From Acidimicrobiales bacterium (lineage in GTDB: Bacteria; Actinomycetota; Acidimicrobiia; Acidimicrobiales; Iamiaceae): a DNA stretch of 62,096 nt. The stretch is taken from assembly GCA_035547835.1 (NCBI GenBank), contig DASZTW010000004.1, positions 1-62,096 of the forward strand, given 5' to 3'. A program made the translations under genes and the position numbers. The notes below the pieces were generated by a model, which saw only the letters and a list, made by a program, of their open reading frames with translations, made no database searches and was not told where the DNA came from. Within the stretch, counting starts at the first letter, position 1; every line of letters begins with the position of its first letter. Shown here in pieces: positions 44,393-54,304 of this stretch.

Positions 44393-44438
44393 ACGGAGAC
44401 TGAACACCACGGCGTGACGCCCGTCAACAAGTATTTTG

Positions 44439-44500
44439 CTATCCCCAGGGTTATCCCCGAGGTTTCTTGGTTCTCCCCAACTCGGGCGCAGTTCTCCACC
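44439..44500. promoter_or_regulatory. Cluster of four TTATCCCCA-like boxes
   Basis: CTATCCCCA (44439), TTATCCCCG (44451), TTCTCCCCA (44471) and TTCTCCACC (44492) each match 7 of 9 positions of the DnaA box TTATCCACA. They lie just upstream of the putative leftward promoter at 44427, so they may equally be activator sites for that RNA gene. Confidence 0.35.
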
Positions 44501-44539
44501 GGTTGGTCACAGGGTCACCGCGCAGATGGGGCGGCTCGA

Positions 44540-46147
<1,608 letters not shown>

Positions 46148-46236
46148 GAGGGATCAGCTTGGTCGGAGGGCGGGGCAGGACACCAGCACGTTGCGACGCG
46201 CGCCCGCGCGGCGACGCACGTGCGGTCGGACGCGGC

Positions 46237-46635
46237 TCAGGGGGTGGTTGCGAGGCCGGTGCCCGGCGCGCCGGGCTCCGGTTCCGTGGTGGATCCGGGA
46301 GTGGCGCCGCCTGCGCCGGTGTTGCCGGCGGCGGTGGTCGGCGCTTCGGTCGTCGGCGCTTCAGTCGTCGGCGCCTGTGAGGTGGTCGACTCGCTCGTCG
46401 TTGCCGAGGTGGCCGGCGACGAAGTGGCCGGCGACGAGGTGGCCGATGACGACCCCGGGCTCGACACGCTCGAGGAGCTGGCGACGGTGGTGGTCGGCTC
46501 CTGGGCGTGGTTCGACGACTTGCCCACGCCCGCGACCAGCCCGCCGATCCCAGCGCCGAGCACACCGAGGACCGCCACCGCGACCACGGCAGCGGCACGG
46601 CGCGCACCAGCACGGGGCGTTCCGGGAGCAGACAT
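46237..46635 (-). CDS. Ser/Thr-rich membrane-anchored protein of unknown function
   Basis: A 132-residue protein with a short basic N-terminus, one membrane segment (about 14-38, AAAVVAVAVLGVLGAGIGGLV) and a low-complexity outer tail. The tail contains repeats such as SSPATSSPATS and APTTEAPTTEAPTT. It could be a glycosylated stalk or surface protein. The repeats are also visible in the DNA as near-perfect 12-15-bp tandems at about 46330-46445, so the length may vary between strains. The ATG at 46635 follows TAGCAT (46648-46643) by 7 nt. Confidence 0.65.
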   Translation of the reverse strand: MSAPGTPRAGARRAAAVVAVAVLGVLGAGIGGLVAGVGKSSNHAQEPTTTVASSSSVSSPGSSSATSSPATSSPATSATTSESTTSQAPTTEAPTTEAPTTAAGNTGAGGATPGSTTEPEPGAPGTGLATTP

Positions 46636-46642
46636 CCAGACC

Positions 46643-46720
46643 ATGCTAGGTGGCGCCGACCACCGCTCCGCGACTCATCGCGGACCGGTCACGCGGGGTG
46701 AGGGGCGCCTCGCCTACGGT
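46643..46720. promoter_or_regulatory. Divergent leaderless promoters (Ser/Thr-rich protein / serine hydrolase)
   Basis: Leftward -10 TAGCAT (46648-46643) is 7 nt from the ATG at 46635. Rightward -10 TACGGT (46715-46720) is 8 nt from the ATG at 46729. No Shine-Dalgarno precedes either start. Confidence 0.55.
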
Positions 46721-46728
46721 CAGCAGCG

Positions 46729-47844
46729 ATGCACGACCCCTCACTGCTCCCGCTGCCCCCACAACCCGACGCCACACCGCTTCCGACCGGGGAGTGGCCG
46801 GCCGGTCCGATGACCGATCCTGTCGACTCCGGCCGGTTCGCCGACTTGCTCGACACGGCGTTCGGCAGCGACGCGCCTGCCGAGCTCGGGCTCACCCAGG
46901 CAGTGGTCGTGATCCAGCACGGCACGCTCGTGGCCGAGCGCTACGGCGAGCCGTTCCACTCCGAGCTCGACGCCCTGTCCGAGACCGGGCCGCTGGTCCC
47001 CGGACCCGACACCACCATGATCTCGTGGTCGATGGCGAAGTCGATGCTGCACGCAGTGATCGGCCAGCAGGTGGGCCGGGGAGCGATCGACCTCGACGAG
47101 CCCGCCCCGGTACCGGAGTGGTCCAGTGCAGGCGACCCGCGCGGCGCGATCACCTGGCGGCACCTGCTCACGATGTCGCCGGCGCTCGAATGGGCGGAGG
47201 ACTACGTCGACGAAGGCGTTTCCGACGTGATCCAGATGCTGTTCGGGTCGGGCGCCGACGACATGGCCGCGTACGCCGCCGACAAGCCACTCGTCGCCCG
47301 TCCCGGCCACCGCTACAACTACTCGAGCGGCACGAGCAACATCCTCGCCCGCTGCCTCCAGCGGGTCCTCGGCCTCGAAGGCGACGCCGACGGCATGGCC
47401 GCCCATCTGCGCAGCGCGCTGTTCGAGCCGATCGGCATGACGTCGGCCATCCCGAAGTTCGACCCTGCCGGCACGTTCGTGGCCTCCTCGTACGTCTACG
47501 CCACGGCCCGCGACTTCGCCCGATTCGGCCTGCTGTACCTGCGCGACGGGGTCTGGGACGGCCGGCGCGTCTTGCCCGAGGGCTGGGTCGACACCGCCCG
47601 CGAGCCCACCGAGACCGACCCCGAGCGCCGGCACTCGGCTCACTGGTGGGTCCAGCCCGACGGCCTCGGCACCTTCGCGTGCGACGGCTACGAAGGCCAA
47701 CGGATCGTGCTGGTACCCGCGCTCGACCTGGTGGTCGTACGCCTCGGCAAGACCCCTGCGCCCCCGGACCCGCCACCCGGCCAACCCGCGCCGCCCCACC
47801 CCGTCGAGAAGTGGATCGACCAGCTCGTCGCCTGCTTCGCCTGA
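46729..47844 (+). CDS. Serine hydrolase, beta-lactamase / class C-like family
   Basis: A 371-residue penicillin-binding-fold hydrolase. The SxxK motif is SMAK in MISWSMAKSMLHAVIG, the YxN-like motif is RYNYSSGTSNILARCLQ, and the third motif region is HSAHWWVQPDGLGTFACDGYEGQRIVLVP. No signal peptide is seen, so it is probably cytosolic. Members include esterases (EstB type), 6-aminohexanoate-dimer hydrolases and peptidases; true beta-lactamase activity is not implied. Confidence 0.87.
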   Translation: MHDPSLLPLPPQPDATPLPTGEWPAGPMTDPVDSGRFADLLDTAFGSDAPAELGLTQAVVVIQHGTLVAERYGEPFHSELDALSETGPLVPGPDTTMISWSMAKSMLHAVIGQQVGRGAIDLDEPAPVPEWSSAGDPRGAITWRHLLTMSPALEWAEDYVDEGVSDVIQMLFGSGADDMAAYAADKPLVARPGHRYNYSSGTSNILARCLQRVLGLEGDADGMAAHLRSALFEPIGMTSAIPKFDPAGTFVASSYVYATARDFARFGLLYLRDGVWDGRRVLPEGWVDTAREPTETDPERRHSAHWWVQPDGLGTFACDGYEGQRIVLVPALDLVVVRLGKTPAPPDPPPGQPAPPHPVEKWIDQLVACFA

Positions 47845-47873
47845 CCTCCTCGCGGGCCGCTCGTCCTCCGGAT

Positions 47874-47916
47874 GTTTGGCTCGTTGGTGTCGGAATCCGA
47901 AAGGAACGGGCCAAAC
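47874..47916. terminator. Hairpin between convergent genes
   Basis: GTTTGGCTCGTT (47874-47885) pairs with AACGGGCCAAAC (47905-47916) with one G-T wobble. The loop itself holds TCGG-AAT-CCGA. It lies between the converging serine hydrolase and acyl-CoA ligase genes and could end both transcripts, although neither side has a T-run. Confidence 0.5.
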
Positions 47917-47962
47917 AGTCGGCCGGTCTCGTCGCGCGAGGGCCTGAGCTCAGGTCGCGGGG

Positions 47963-49498
47963 TCAGTTGACCTGGCGGTCGCGCTCGCCCCAGAACTCCT
48001 TGCGGAGCTTGAACTTCTGGAGCTTGCCGGTGGCGGTGCGGGGCAGCTCGTCCCGGAAGACGACCTTCTTGGGGCACTTGTAACCGGCGAGCTTCGTCTT
48101 GGTGAACTCGATGAGCTCGACCTCTTCGAGGGTGGCGCCGGGGGCGACGACGACCAGCGCGGTCACGAGCTCGCCCCACTTGTCGTCGGGAACCCCGATC
48201 ACGGCCACCTCGGCCACTGCGTCGTGGGAGAAGACCGCGTCCTCGACCTCGATCGACGACACGTTCTCGCCGCCCGAGATGATCACGTCCTTGCGACGGT
48301 CGAGGATGTGCACGTAGCCGTCCTCGTCGACCAGCCCGCCGTCGCCGGTGTGGAACCAACCGTCGCGGATGGCGAGGTCGGTCTGGTCGGGCTGCTGCCA
48401 GTAGCCCTCCATGACGACGTTCGAGCGTGCCAGCACCTCGCCCTTGTCGTCGACCGACATCTGGCACCCGATCGCGGGCGCCCCGGCACGCATGAGCTTG
48501 CGCGCCCGTCCCTCGACCGGCAGCTCGTCCCACTCCGCCCGCGAGCGGTTCATGGTGAGCAGCGGCGCCGTCTCGGTGAGCCCGTAGATCTGGATGAACT
48601 CCCAGCCGAGCTCCGACTCGACCCGTGCGATCGTGCGGCTGGGCGGCGGCGCCCCCGCCACGACGATGCGGGTTCGTCCGTGCCCGGGGATCGGGCCGTC
48701 CCAGGCGCTCGCCGCGTCGAGCACGGCGGCGACCACGGCCGGCGCGGCGCACAGCAGAGTGACCCCGTGCGCGTCGACGCGTCGCAGGATCTCGGCGCCG
48801 TCGATCTTGCGGATCACGACCTGCGTGGCGCCCATGCCGGCGGTGGCGTACAGCATCCCCCAGCCGTTGCAGTGGAACATCGGCAAGGTGTGCAGGTACA
48901 CGTCGCGGTCGGTCACCGTGGCGTGCCAGCCGAACGTGGTGGCGTTGATCCAGCAGTTGCGGTGGGTGAGCTGCACGCCCTTGGGGCGGGCGGTCGTACC
49001 GCTCGTGTAGTTGATGGTCGCCGTCGCGTCCTCGTCGGGCTCCCATGGGCGCGGTTCAGTGTCGTAGTCGTACAGCTCGCCGTCGGCCTCGGCACCCAGC
49101 ACGAACTTCTGCTTGCAGTCCACCGCAGCGAGGGAGTCGGCCAGCTCGGGGTCGACCAGCAGGATCGACGCGCCCGCGTGCTCGACGATGTAGCTGACTT
49201 CCTCGGCCACCAGCCGGAAGTTGATCGGTACCAGGATCCGGCCCCAGCCGGACACGCCCCAGAACGACGTGAGGAGCCGGGCGGAGTTGTGCGACACGAT
49301 CGCCACCCGCTCGCCCTGCGGCACCCCGAGACGGTCGAGCGCGGCGGCCTGCGCCCGTGCCCGCCTGCCCATCTCCTGATACGTGAGCGACCCCCACGAC
49401 TTGGCCGGCTGGTCCGGCTCGTCGACCACGCCCACCCGGTGCGGGTACACGGTCATCGCACGGTCGAGGAAGTCACGAACCGAGAGTGCGACCTTCAT
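47963..49498 (-). CDS. Acyl-CoA synthetase (AMP-dependent ligase)
   Basis: A 511-residue adenylate-forming enzyme that activates a carboxylic acid to its CoA thioester. Motifs: INYTSGTTARPKGVQLTHRN (P-loop), GWEFIQIYGLTETAPL, DGWFHTGDGGLVDEDGYVHILDRRKDVIISGGENVSS, and the C-terminal catalytic lysine in LPRTATGKLQKFKLR. The pattern fits medium/long-chain acyl or aryl-CoA ligases (FadD/alkK-like). AAGGGA lies before the ATG. Confidence 0.92.
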   Translation of the reverse strand: MKVALSVRDFLDRAMTVYPHRVGVVDEPDQPAKSWGSLTYQEMGRRARAQAAALDRLGVPQGERVAIVSHNSARLLTSFWGVSGWGRILVPINFRLVAEEVSYIVEHAGASILLVDPELADSLAAVDCKQKFVLGAEADGELYDYDTEPRPWEPDEDATATINYTSGTTARPKGVQLTHRNCWINATTFGWHATVTDRDVYLHTLPMFHCNGWGMLYATAGMGATQVVIRKIDGAEILRRVDAHGVTLLCAAPAVVAAVLDAASAWDGPIPGHGRTRIVVAGAPPPSRTIARVESELGWEFIQIYGLTETAPLLTMNRSRAEWDELPVEGRARKLMRAGAPAIGCQMSVDDKGEVLARSNVVMEGYWQQPDQTDLAIRDGWFHTGDGGLVDEDGYVHILDRRKDVIISGGENVSSIEVEDAVFSHDAVAEVAVIGVPDDKWGELVTALVVVAPGATLEEVELIEFTKTKLAGYKCPKKVVFRDELPRTATGKLQKFKLRKEFWGERDRQVN

Positions 49499-49697
49499 GG
49501 CAGTTCCCTTCCCCCGGTTCGGCCCGGACGTCGGCCCGGACCGATCGGTCCAGACGGCTTGCCACCGACGGCTGGATGCAGACGGTGACTGAGGTCACGG
49601 TAGCCCCGGTGCCGCGCGCACCGTCGCCGTCGTGCCGCTACCGTCCGCCGGGCCGGCCTTTTGGCCACGAATGGCAGCCTCAGGGGGAGACGAGACG

Positions 49698-50612
49698 ATG
49701 CGCATCGGGATCTTCGCGGGAGACGTGCTCGAGTCGAGCGACACCGACGGGGTCGTCGCCGCCGCCCGTCAGGCCGCCGACGAAGGGTTCGCCTCGTTCT
49801 GGCTTCCCAACATCTTCAACGCCGACGCGTTGGTGTCGCTGGGCGTCGTGGCCCGAGAGGTGCCCGACATCGGCCTGGGCACCGCCGTGGTGCCCACGTA
49901 CCCACGTCACCCGGTCGCACTGGCCCAACAGGCGCTCACGGTGAACGCCATCAGCGGAGGGCGCCTCACGCTCGGGATCGGCTTGTCGCACCAGATCGTG
50001 ATCGAGAACATGCTCGGTTACTCCTTCGACCACCCGCTGCGACACATGCGCGAGTACCTCGCCGCGTTGATGCCGCTCGCACAGGGGCACATGGCCGACG
50101 TCACCGGCACTTCCGTGTCCGCCCACGCCGCCCTGATCGTCCCGAGTGCGACCCCGTTCCAGGTCGTGGTGGCGGCGCTCGGCCCCAAGATGCTGGAGCT
50201 CGCCGGCACCGTCGCCGATGGCACCGTCACATGGATGACCGGACCGAAGACGCTCGCCGGGCACATCGTCCCCACCATCACGGCTGCCGCCGAAGCGGCC
50301 GGTCGGCCGGCCCCGCGGATCGTGGCCGGCCTTCCCGTCTGCGTCACCGACGACGTGGCGGGCGCGCGAGAGCGGGCGGCGGAAGTGTTCGCCGTGTACG
50401 GGCACCTACCGTCGTACCGGGCGATGCTCGATCGCGAGGGGCTCGACGGTCCCGCCGACCTCGCCATCGTCGGCCCGGAAGACCAGGTGCTCGAACGGCT
50501 CGCCGAAGTTGACGCCGCCGGGTGCACCGAGCTGGCGGCCGTGTCGTTCGCGGTGGGCGAGGAAGCCGCCCGAACCCGGGCCGCGTTGCGGACGTTGCTG
50601 GCCGGCGCATGA
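49698..50612 (+). CDS. LLM-class (F420-dependent-type) oxidoreductase
   Basis: A 304-residue TIM-barrel luciferase-like protein. It has MRIGIFAGDVLESSDTDGVV, FWLPNIFNADALVSLGVVA, GTAVVPTYPRHPVALAQQALTVNAISGGRLTLGIGLSHQ and PFQVVVAALGPKMLELAG. This pattern matches F420-dependent members of actinobacteria more than FMN-dependent ones, though the cofactor cannot be proven from sequence. The ATG at 49698 has GGGGGAG upstream; an earlier in-frame ATG is rejected. A second LLM gene follows after 19 bp. Confidence 0.88.
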   Translation: MRIGIFAGDVLESSDTDGVVAAARQAADEGFASFWLPNIFNADALVSLGVVAREVPDIGLGTAVVPTYPRHPVALAQQALTVNAISGGRLTLGIGLSHQIVIENMLGYSFDHPLRHMREYLAALMPLAQGHMADVTGTSVSAHAALIVPSATPFQVVVAALGPKMLELAGTVADGTVTWMTGPKTLAGHIVPTITAAAEAAGRPAPRIVAGLPVCVTDDVAGARERAAEVFAVYGHLPSYRAMLDREGLDGPADLAIVGPEDQVLERLAEVDAAGCTELAAVSFAVGEEAARTRAALRTLLAGA

Positions 50613-50631
50613 CACGGCGGCGTGGCGCGCG

Positions 50632-51525
50632 GTGAAGGTCCGCATCGGATTCGGGTTGGGCGCAGCTGCGTCGGTCGGGGCCGCCGGGCGCTTCGGCGAG
50701 CTGGTCGACGGGCTCGAAGCGCTGCGGTTCGACTCCCTTTGGCTCTCCGAGCGGCTCACCGGCGACGCGCCGGATCCGCTGATCGGGTTGGCGGTCGCCG
50801 CAGGGCGCACCACGCGCCTCAAGCTCGGCACTTCGGTGCTGGTGGTGCCGGGCCGCAACCCGGTCGTGCTGGCCAAGGAGCTGGCGAGCCTCGACGTGCT
50901 GTCGGGTGGCCGGCTCCTCCCTGCAGTGGGGCTGGGCGCCGTCCGGCCGGCCGAACAGGCCGCGTTCGGCGTCGAGCGCGGCGAGCGTGCCGCATGGCTC
51001 GAGGAGGCGCTTCCGCTGCTGCGTGAGCTGTGGACCGGCGAGCCGGTCACCCATGAAGGGCCACGCTTTCGCCTCGACGGCGTCCAGATCGGGCCTCGTC
51101 CGATCGGGACGATGGACGTGTGGTTCGGCGGGCAGGCGCGCTCCGAGCTGCGCCGCACCGGCCGCCTCGGCGACGGCTGGCTCCCGTCGTTCTGCACGCC
51201 CGCCGACGTCGCCGAGGGCTGGGAGGTCATCACCGAGACCGCCGCAGAGCACGACCGCACGATCGACCCCGAGCACCTCGGCGCGCTGGTCGTGTTCGCG
51301 AACAGCGAAGTGCCCGAGGGCGTGGCGGCGTTGATCGCCCAGCGCCGCCCCGAGCTCGAACCTGGCGACATCGTGCCGATCGGCCTCGACGGCTTACGCG
51401 CCCAACTCGAGAAGTTCATCGCGGCCGGTGCGTCGAAGTTCGTGCTCGTACCCGCCGACGAGCCACCCGAGTGGGAGCCGGCCCTGCGCGACCTCACCGA
51501 CGCGGTCTTCGACCTGCAGACCTGA
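50632..51525 (+). CDS. LLM-class flavin/F420-dependent oxidoreductase
   Basis: A 297-residue luciferase-like protein. Features: VRIGFGLGAAASVGAAGRF, DSLWLSERLTGDAPDPLIGLAVAAGRT, GTSVLVVPGRNPVVLAKELASLDVLSGGRL and the late segment MDVWFGGQARSELRRTGRLGDGWLPSF. It is only distantly related to the LLM protein encoded 19 bp upstream, so the two are a co-transcribed pair, not a recent duplication. The GTG at 50632 matches the domain start. Confidence 0.87.
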   Translation: MKVRIGFGLGAAASVGAAGRFGELVDGLEALRFDSLWLSERLTGDAPDPLIGLAVAAGRTTRLKLGTSVLVVPGRNPVVLAKELASLDVLSGGRLLPAVGLGAVRPAEQAAFGVERGERAAWLEEALPLLRELWTGEPVTHEGPRFRLDGVQIGPRPIGTMDVWFGGQARSELRRTGRLGDGWLPSFCTPADVAEGWEVITETAAEHDRTIDPEHLGALVVFANSEVPEGVAALIAQRRPELEPGDIVPIGLDGLRAQLEKFIAAGASKFVLVPADEPPEWEPALRDLTDAVFDLQT

Positions 51526-51560
51526 CCCCCGCCACCCCCGCGCGGGACCCCCAAACCCCG

Positions 51561-51608
51561 TTCTGGGCTGCTTTTTACGCGCTGGGACGCGTAGAAAGCA
51601 GCCCAGAA
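51561..51608. terminator. Long hairpin after the LLM gene pair
   Basis: The 21-nt arms at 51561-51581 and 51588-51608 pair throughout with one G-T wobble around a 6-nt loop CTGGGA. The left arm contains TTCTGGGCTGC and a T5 run. It probably ends the LLM operon and insulates the regulated promoter 40 bp downstream. Only one copy is in the window. Confidence 0.6.
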
Positions 51609-51644
51609 GCGGTGGGGGACTTCACCGCAGGGGGGCGACGCGCC

Positions 51645-51675
51645 TAACTTGACCCCCGGGTCAAGCAGCAGGGGG
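51645..51675 (+). promoter_or_regulatory. Promoter with palindromic operator before the diiron gene
   Basis: The -10 TAACTT (51645-51650) shares its last two T with the palindrome TTGACCCCCGGGTCAA (51649-51664, imperfect only at the centre). AGGGGG (51670-51675) and the ATG at 51684 follow. The order and spacing repeat those before the ABC exporter at 11098-11063. Confidence 0.65.
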
Positions 51676-51683
51676 AGCCAGAG

Positions 51684-52805
51684 ATGAGCAGCATGCAACT
51701 CGACTACACGACCGAAGACATCCTCGCCGACCACGCCTTCGCGGAGCCGCTGATCGCAGACGGGATCCGCTGCCACGGCGGGTTCACCGCGGAGGGCGCG
51801 TACGTCTCGCCGCGCACCGCCCATCGAGTCGACGCCATCGCGAACTGGCAGGCGCACCACCGCGACACGTTCGGGACCGACTTGCTCGACCCGCCGCTCG
51901 AGACGTGGCCGGGCCACTACCCGAACCTCCCCCAGGCTCGCTTCCTCCTCGACCACGGCGTGCGGGAGCCGATCGTCGCGATCCTGACGCGCATCGGCAC
52001 GGTCGAAGGCTTCGGCGGCCTGATCCGCACCACGCCGATCCCGAACTGGGAGCGCATCGTCGACGAGGACCTGCGCCACACCGCCACAGCCCACCTCCCC
52101 GCGCTGTACGAAGCCCACGCCCGAGACGAAGCAGGCCACGAGGATGACGCGGGCAACGCTCAGGCGGGCCACAAGCAGATGTGGTTCAGCGCCCGCGACA
52201 TCGCGTTCGAGCACCCCGTGAGCGGCGACCAGACGGCGCTGATGCTGGAGCGGATGGGCATCGCCCCGCCGGGAAGCGGCGGCAAGATCGACCCCGAGCG
52301 GATGCGGGCCGAGGCGCTCGCCAACCGGACCCTGCCCGACGACGTCGACTTCGACCTCGAACAGCTCTTGAACCGCATGATCAGCTTGCTGTTCATCGAG
52401 ATCTCGGCGTTCCACGCGTTCGCGTGGGCCGAAGCGCTGCTCGACGACCCCGAGCGCGTCGCCGGCGACGGCGAAGCCGCACGGATCGTGTCGTACATCC
52501 GCACCGACGAGACCCCACACGTCGGCTACCTGAAGACCTCGCTCACCGAGCTGCGCGACCGCACCTTCATCAGTGACAAGGGCCGCCGGGTGCCCGGCGC
52601 CGAGATCGTGGGGCCGGTGTGGGACCAGCACCTCGCCTCATCGCTCGGCGAGCGGCGCGAAGCCCAGCTCGACGCGGTGTACCGCGAGGTCCAGCACGCG
52701 CTCGAAGGCCGGCGCAACGCTGCCGACCTGCTCGCAGAGTTCGACACGTTGGGCGACACGGCCCGTGGCGCCGACGGCGCCTGGCACTCCGCCGCCGCCA
52801 ACTGA
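51684..52805 (+). CDS. Ferritin-like diiron protein, probable oxygenase
   Basis: A 373-residue helical protein. A complete diiron ligand set can be read in order: E108 (GTVEGFG), E149-x2-H152 (ARDEAGHE), E239 (LFIEISAFH) and E276-x2-H279 (RTDETPHVGYL). These are two E...ExxH halves of a four-helix bundle, as in ribonucleotide reductase R2, AurF-type N-oxygenases and fatty-acid desaturases. I cannot assign a substrate. The operator and SD layout at its promoter match those of the ABC exporter, suggesting one regulon. An MFS carrier gene converges with it. Confidence 0.72.
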   Translation: MSSMQLDYTTEDILADHAFAEPLIADGIRCHGGFTAEGAYVSPRTAHRVDAIANWQAHHRDTFGTDLLDPPLETWPGHYPNLPQARFLLDHGVREPIVAILTRIGTVEGFGGLIRTTPIPNWERIVDEDLRHTATAHLPALYEAHARDEAGHEDDAGNAQAGHKQMWFSARDIAFEHPVSGDQTALMLERMGIAPPGSGGKIDPERMRAEALANRTLPDDVDFDLEQLLNRMISLLFIEISAFHAFAWAEALLDDPERVAGDGEAARIVSYIRTDETPHVGYLKTSLTELRDRTFISDKGRRVPGAEIVGPVWDQHLASSLGERREAQLDAVYREVQHALEGRRNAADLLAEFDTLGDTARGADGAWHSAAAN

Positions 52806-52887
52806 GCCGACGCGCGCCGTTCCGGGCGCCGCAGCATTGCCCCCGGGACGCGGTCAGGTGCCCAGGACGAAGCAAGCCGCGGCCGGC

Positions 52888-54207
52888 TCAGGCGCCGGCG
52901 CGTCGACCGCCCGACTCGGGTAGCTCGATGTCCTCGAGCTCTCGACCGTGCGTGTCGGGGAACTTGAACCAGAACAACGCGACCGCGGCGAGCGGCCCCA
53001 GGCCCAGCACGGTGACGGTCAGCGGGAAGCGCTCGTTCGTGAGCCACAGCAACAACGCGGCGACCCCGAAGCTGGCCGCGTCGCCCGCGACACGGACCAC
53101 GTTGGCCCATGCCGTCGCCTGGCTGCGGACGCCGGTCGGGAACAGCTCCGCGGTGTAGGCGCTGAAGGTCGGGTTGAAGCCGGCTTGGCCGACCAGCGCC
53201 AAGCTCATGAACGGCAGCAGTGCCACCGGCGCGACCGGCAGCCAGAAGAACCCGAGCGCGCCCACCACGGACACCAGCGCGAACAGGCACCCGACCGCGC
53301 GTCGCCCGTAGTGGTCGCTCCATGCCCCGGCGGCGACCATCAGCGGGATGGCCGGGATGCCGGCGCCCACGAGCATGAAGCTGGCGGTGCTGGCCGAGAT
53401 GTGCCGTTGCTGTTGCAGGAAATCGAGGGAGAAGACGCTCGCCTGCACCACCAACTCCGCCAAGAAGGCGGTGGCGAGGACCAGCACCAACCAACGCCGG
53501 TACTGGGCGTGGAAGATGTCCCGCCACGACGTCGACAACGTGCCTTCGTCGCGGGCGCGGAGGAACCGTTGGCTCTCGGGAAGCCGACGTCGCAGCCAGC
53601 CGACCGCGAACAGCGGCGGGATGCCGGCCACGTACAGCAGCCGCCAACTCCACCCGAGCGGGCTGATCACGCCACCGAACAGCAGCGCGCCGAAACCCAC
53701 GCCGAGCGCAGAGGTCATGGCCAAGAACCCGAACCCGACGCCTCTGGCGCTCGCCGGCAGCTCCTCGGCCGCCATGGTCCAGACAATGGCCGCTTCTGCG
53801 GTGATGAAGAACCTGGCCACGAACTGGCACACGCCGAACAGCGGTGCGCTGGGAGCCGCGGCGCTCAACCCCGTCGCAACCGTGTAACCGATCAACGCCA
53901 CGATCAGGAGCCGTCGCCGACCCGTGCGATCCGCCGAACGGGTGAGTGCCACGGCGGGCAGCGCGCCGAGGTACAGCGCGCCGACGTACAGCGACGCGCT
54001 GCTCTGGCTGAGGTGGAACGACCCCCGGATCTGCTTCAGCGCAACGGCGATGATGCCTCGGTCGTAGCCGTCGAAGAAGTTGGTGGTGCCGAGCACGCCC
54101 AGCAGAAACCAGTGCTCTCGGCCGAGCATGGCGAACGCCCCGCGCAACCGCGGCAGCGAGCCGGTTCCGGCGACCGAGTCGCTGTCGCTCGCCACGGGCC
54201 CGGCCAC
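52888..54207 (-). CDS. MFS transporter (sugar / aromatic acid symporter-like)
   Basis: A 439-residue carrier with about 12 helices. The first helix has NFFDGYDRGIIAVALKQI with the DGYD signature of aromatic-acid:H+ symporters and SV2/sugar-porter relatives. Loop motifs are ADRTGRRRLL, LPESQRFLRARD between the halves, and WSDHYGRRAVG. The substrate is unknown. The GTG at 54207 lies 7 nt after TACGCT (54220-54215), the leaderless pattern. Divergent from the sigma-like gene. Confidence 0.87.
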   Translation of the reverse strand: MAGPVASDSDSVAGTGSLPRLRGAFAMLGREHWFLLGVLGTTNFFDGYDRGIIAVALKQIRGSFHLSQSSASLYVGALYLGALPAVALTRSADRTGRRRLLIVALIGYTVATGLSAAAPSAPLFGVCQFVARFFITAEAAIVWTMAAEELPASARGVGFGFLAMTSALGVGFGALLFGGVISPLGWSWRLLYVAGIPPLFAVGWLRRRLPESQRFLRARDEGTLSTSWRDIFHAQYRRWLVLVLATAFLAELVVQASVFSLDFLQQQRHISASTASFMLVGAGIPAIPLMVAAGAWSDHYGRRAVGCLFALVSVVGALGFFWLPVAPVALLPFMSLALVGQAGFNPTFSAYTAELFPTGVRSQATAWANVVRVAGDAASFGVAALLLWLTNERFPLTVTVLGLGPLAAVALFWFKFPDTHGRELEDIELPESGGRRAGA

Positions 54208-54304
54208 CGGCCAAAGCGTACCGGCGCGCCCCGAAGCCCCGAGAAGGGCGCCGGAATCGAAAACCGCGGTTGCGTCGGGCGCCGGCCTTGACTACCAACG
54301 AGGG

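Larger units (their letters stand above)
43942..44539. other. Gene-free 600-bp segment with structured RNA features
   Basis: No frame here has convincing codon use. It holds two imperfect copies of CCCAGGCCCGGCGCCGAC (about 43987-44022), a leftward terminator (44040-44099), several other hairpins including 44162-44197, and an AT-richer part at 44430-44500 with four TTATCCCCA-like boxes. The simplest reading is a leftward non-coding RNA gene occupying 44040-44392, listed separately. Confidence 0.7.

Noticed and set aside
44050-44403. Plus-strand ORF of 117 codons in the same segment
   Set aside because: It begins inside the terminator stem, has no ribosome binding site and lacks the usual codon bias.
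44155-44499. Minus-strand ORF of 114 codons in the gene-free segment
   Set aside because: Composition is unlike neighbouring proteins, no domain is recognisable, and it runs across hairpins and the putative promoter.
44439-44500. Chromosomal replication origin
   Set aside because: The boxes are weak and dnaA, dnaN, gyrase and rpmH genes are absent. A lone cluster is not enough.
46729-47844. Antibiotic-resistance beta-lactamase
   Set aside because: The SxxK motif places it only in the broad serine hydrolase family. No signal peptide or lactamase-specific third motif is seen.
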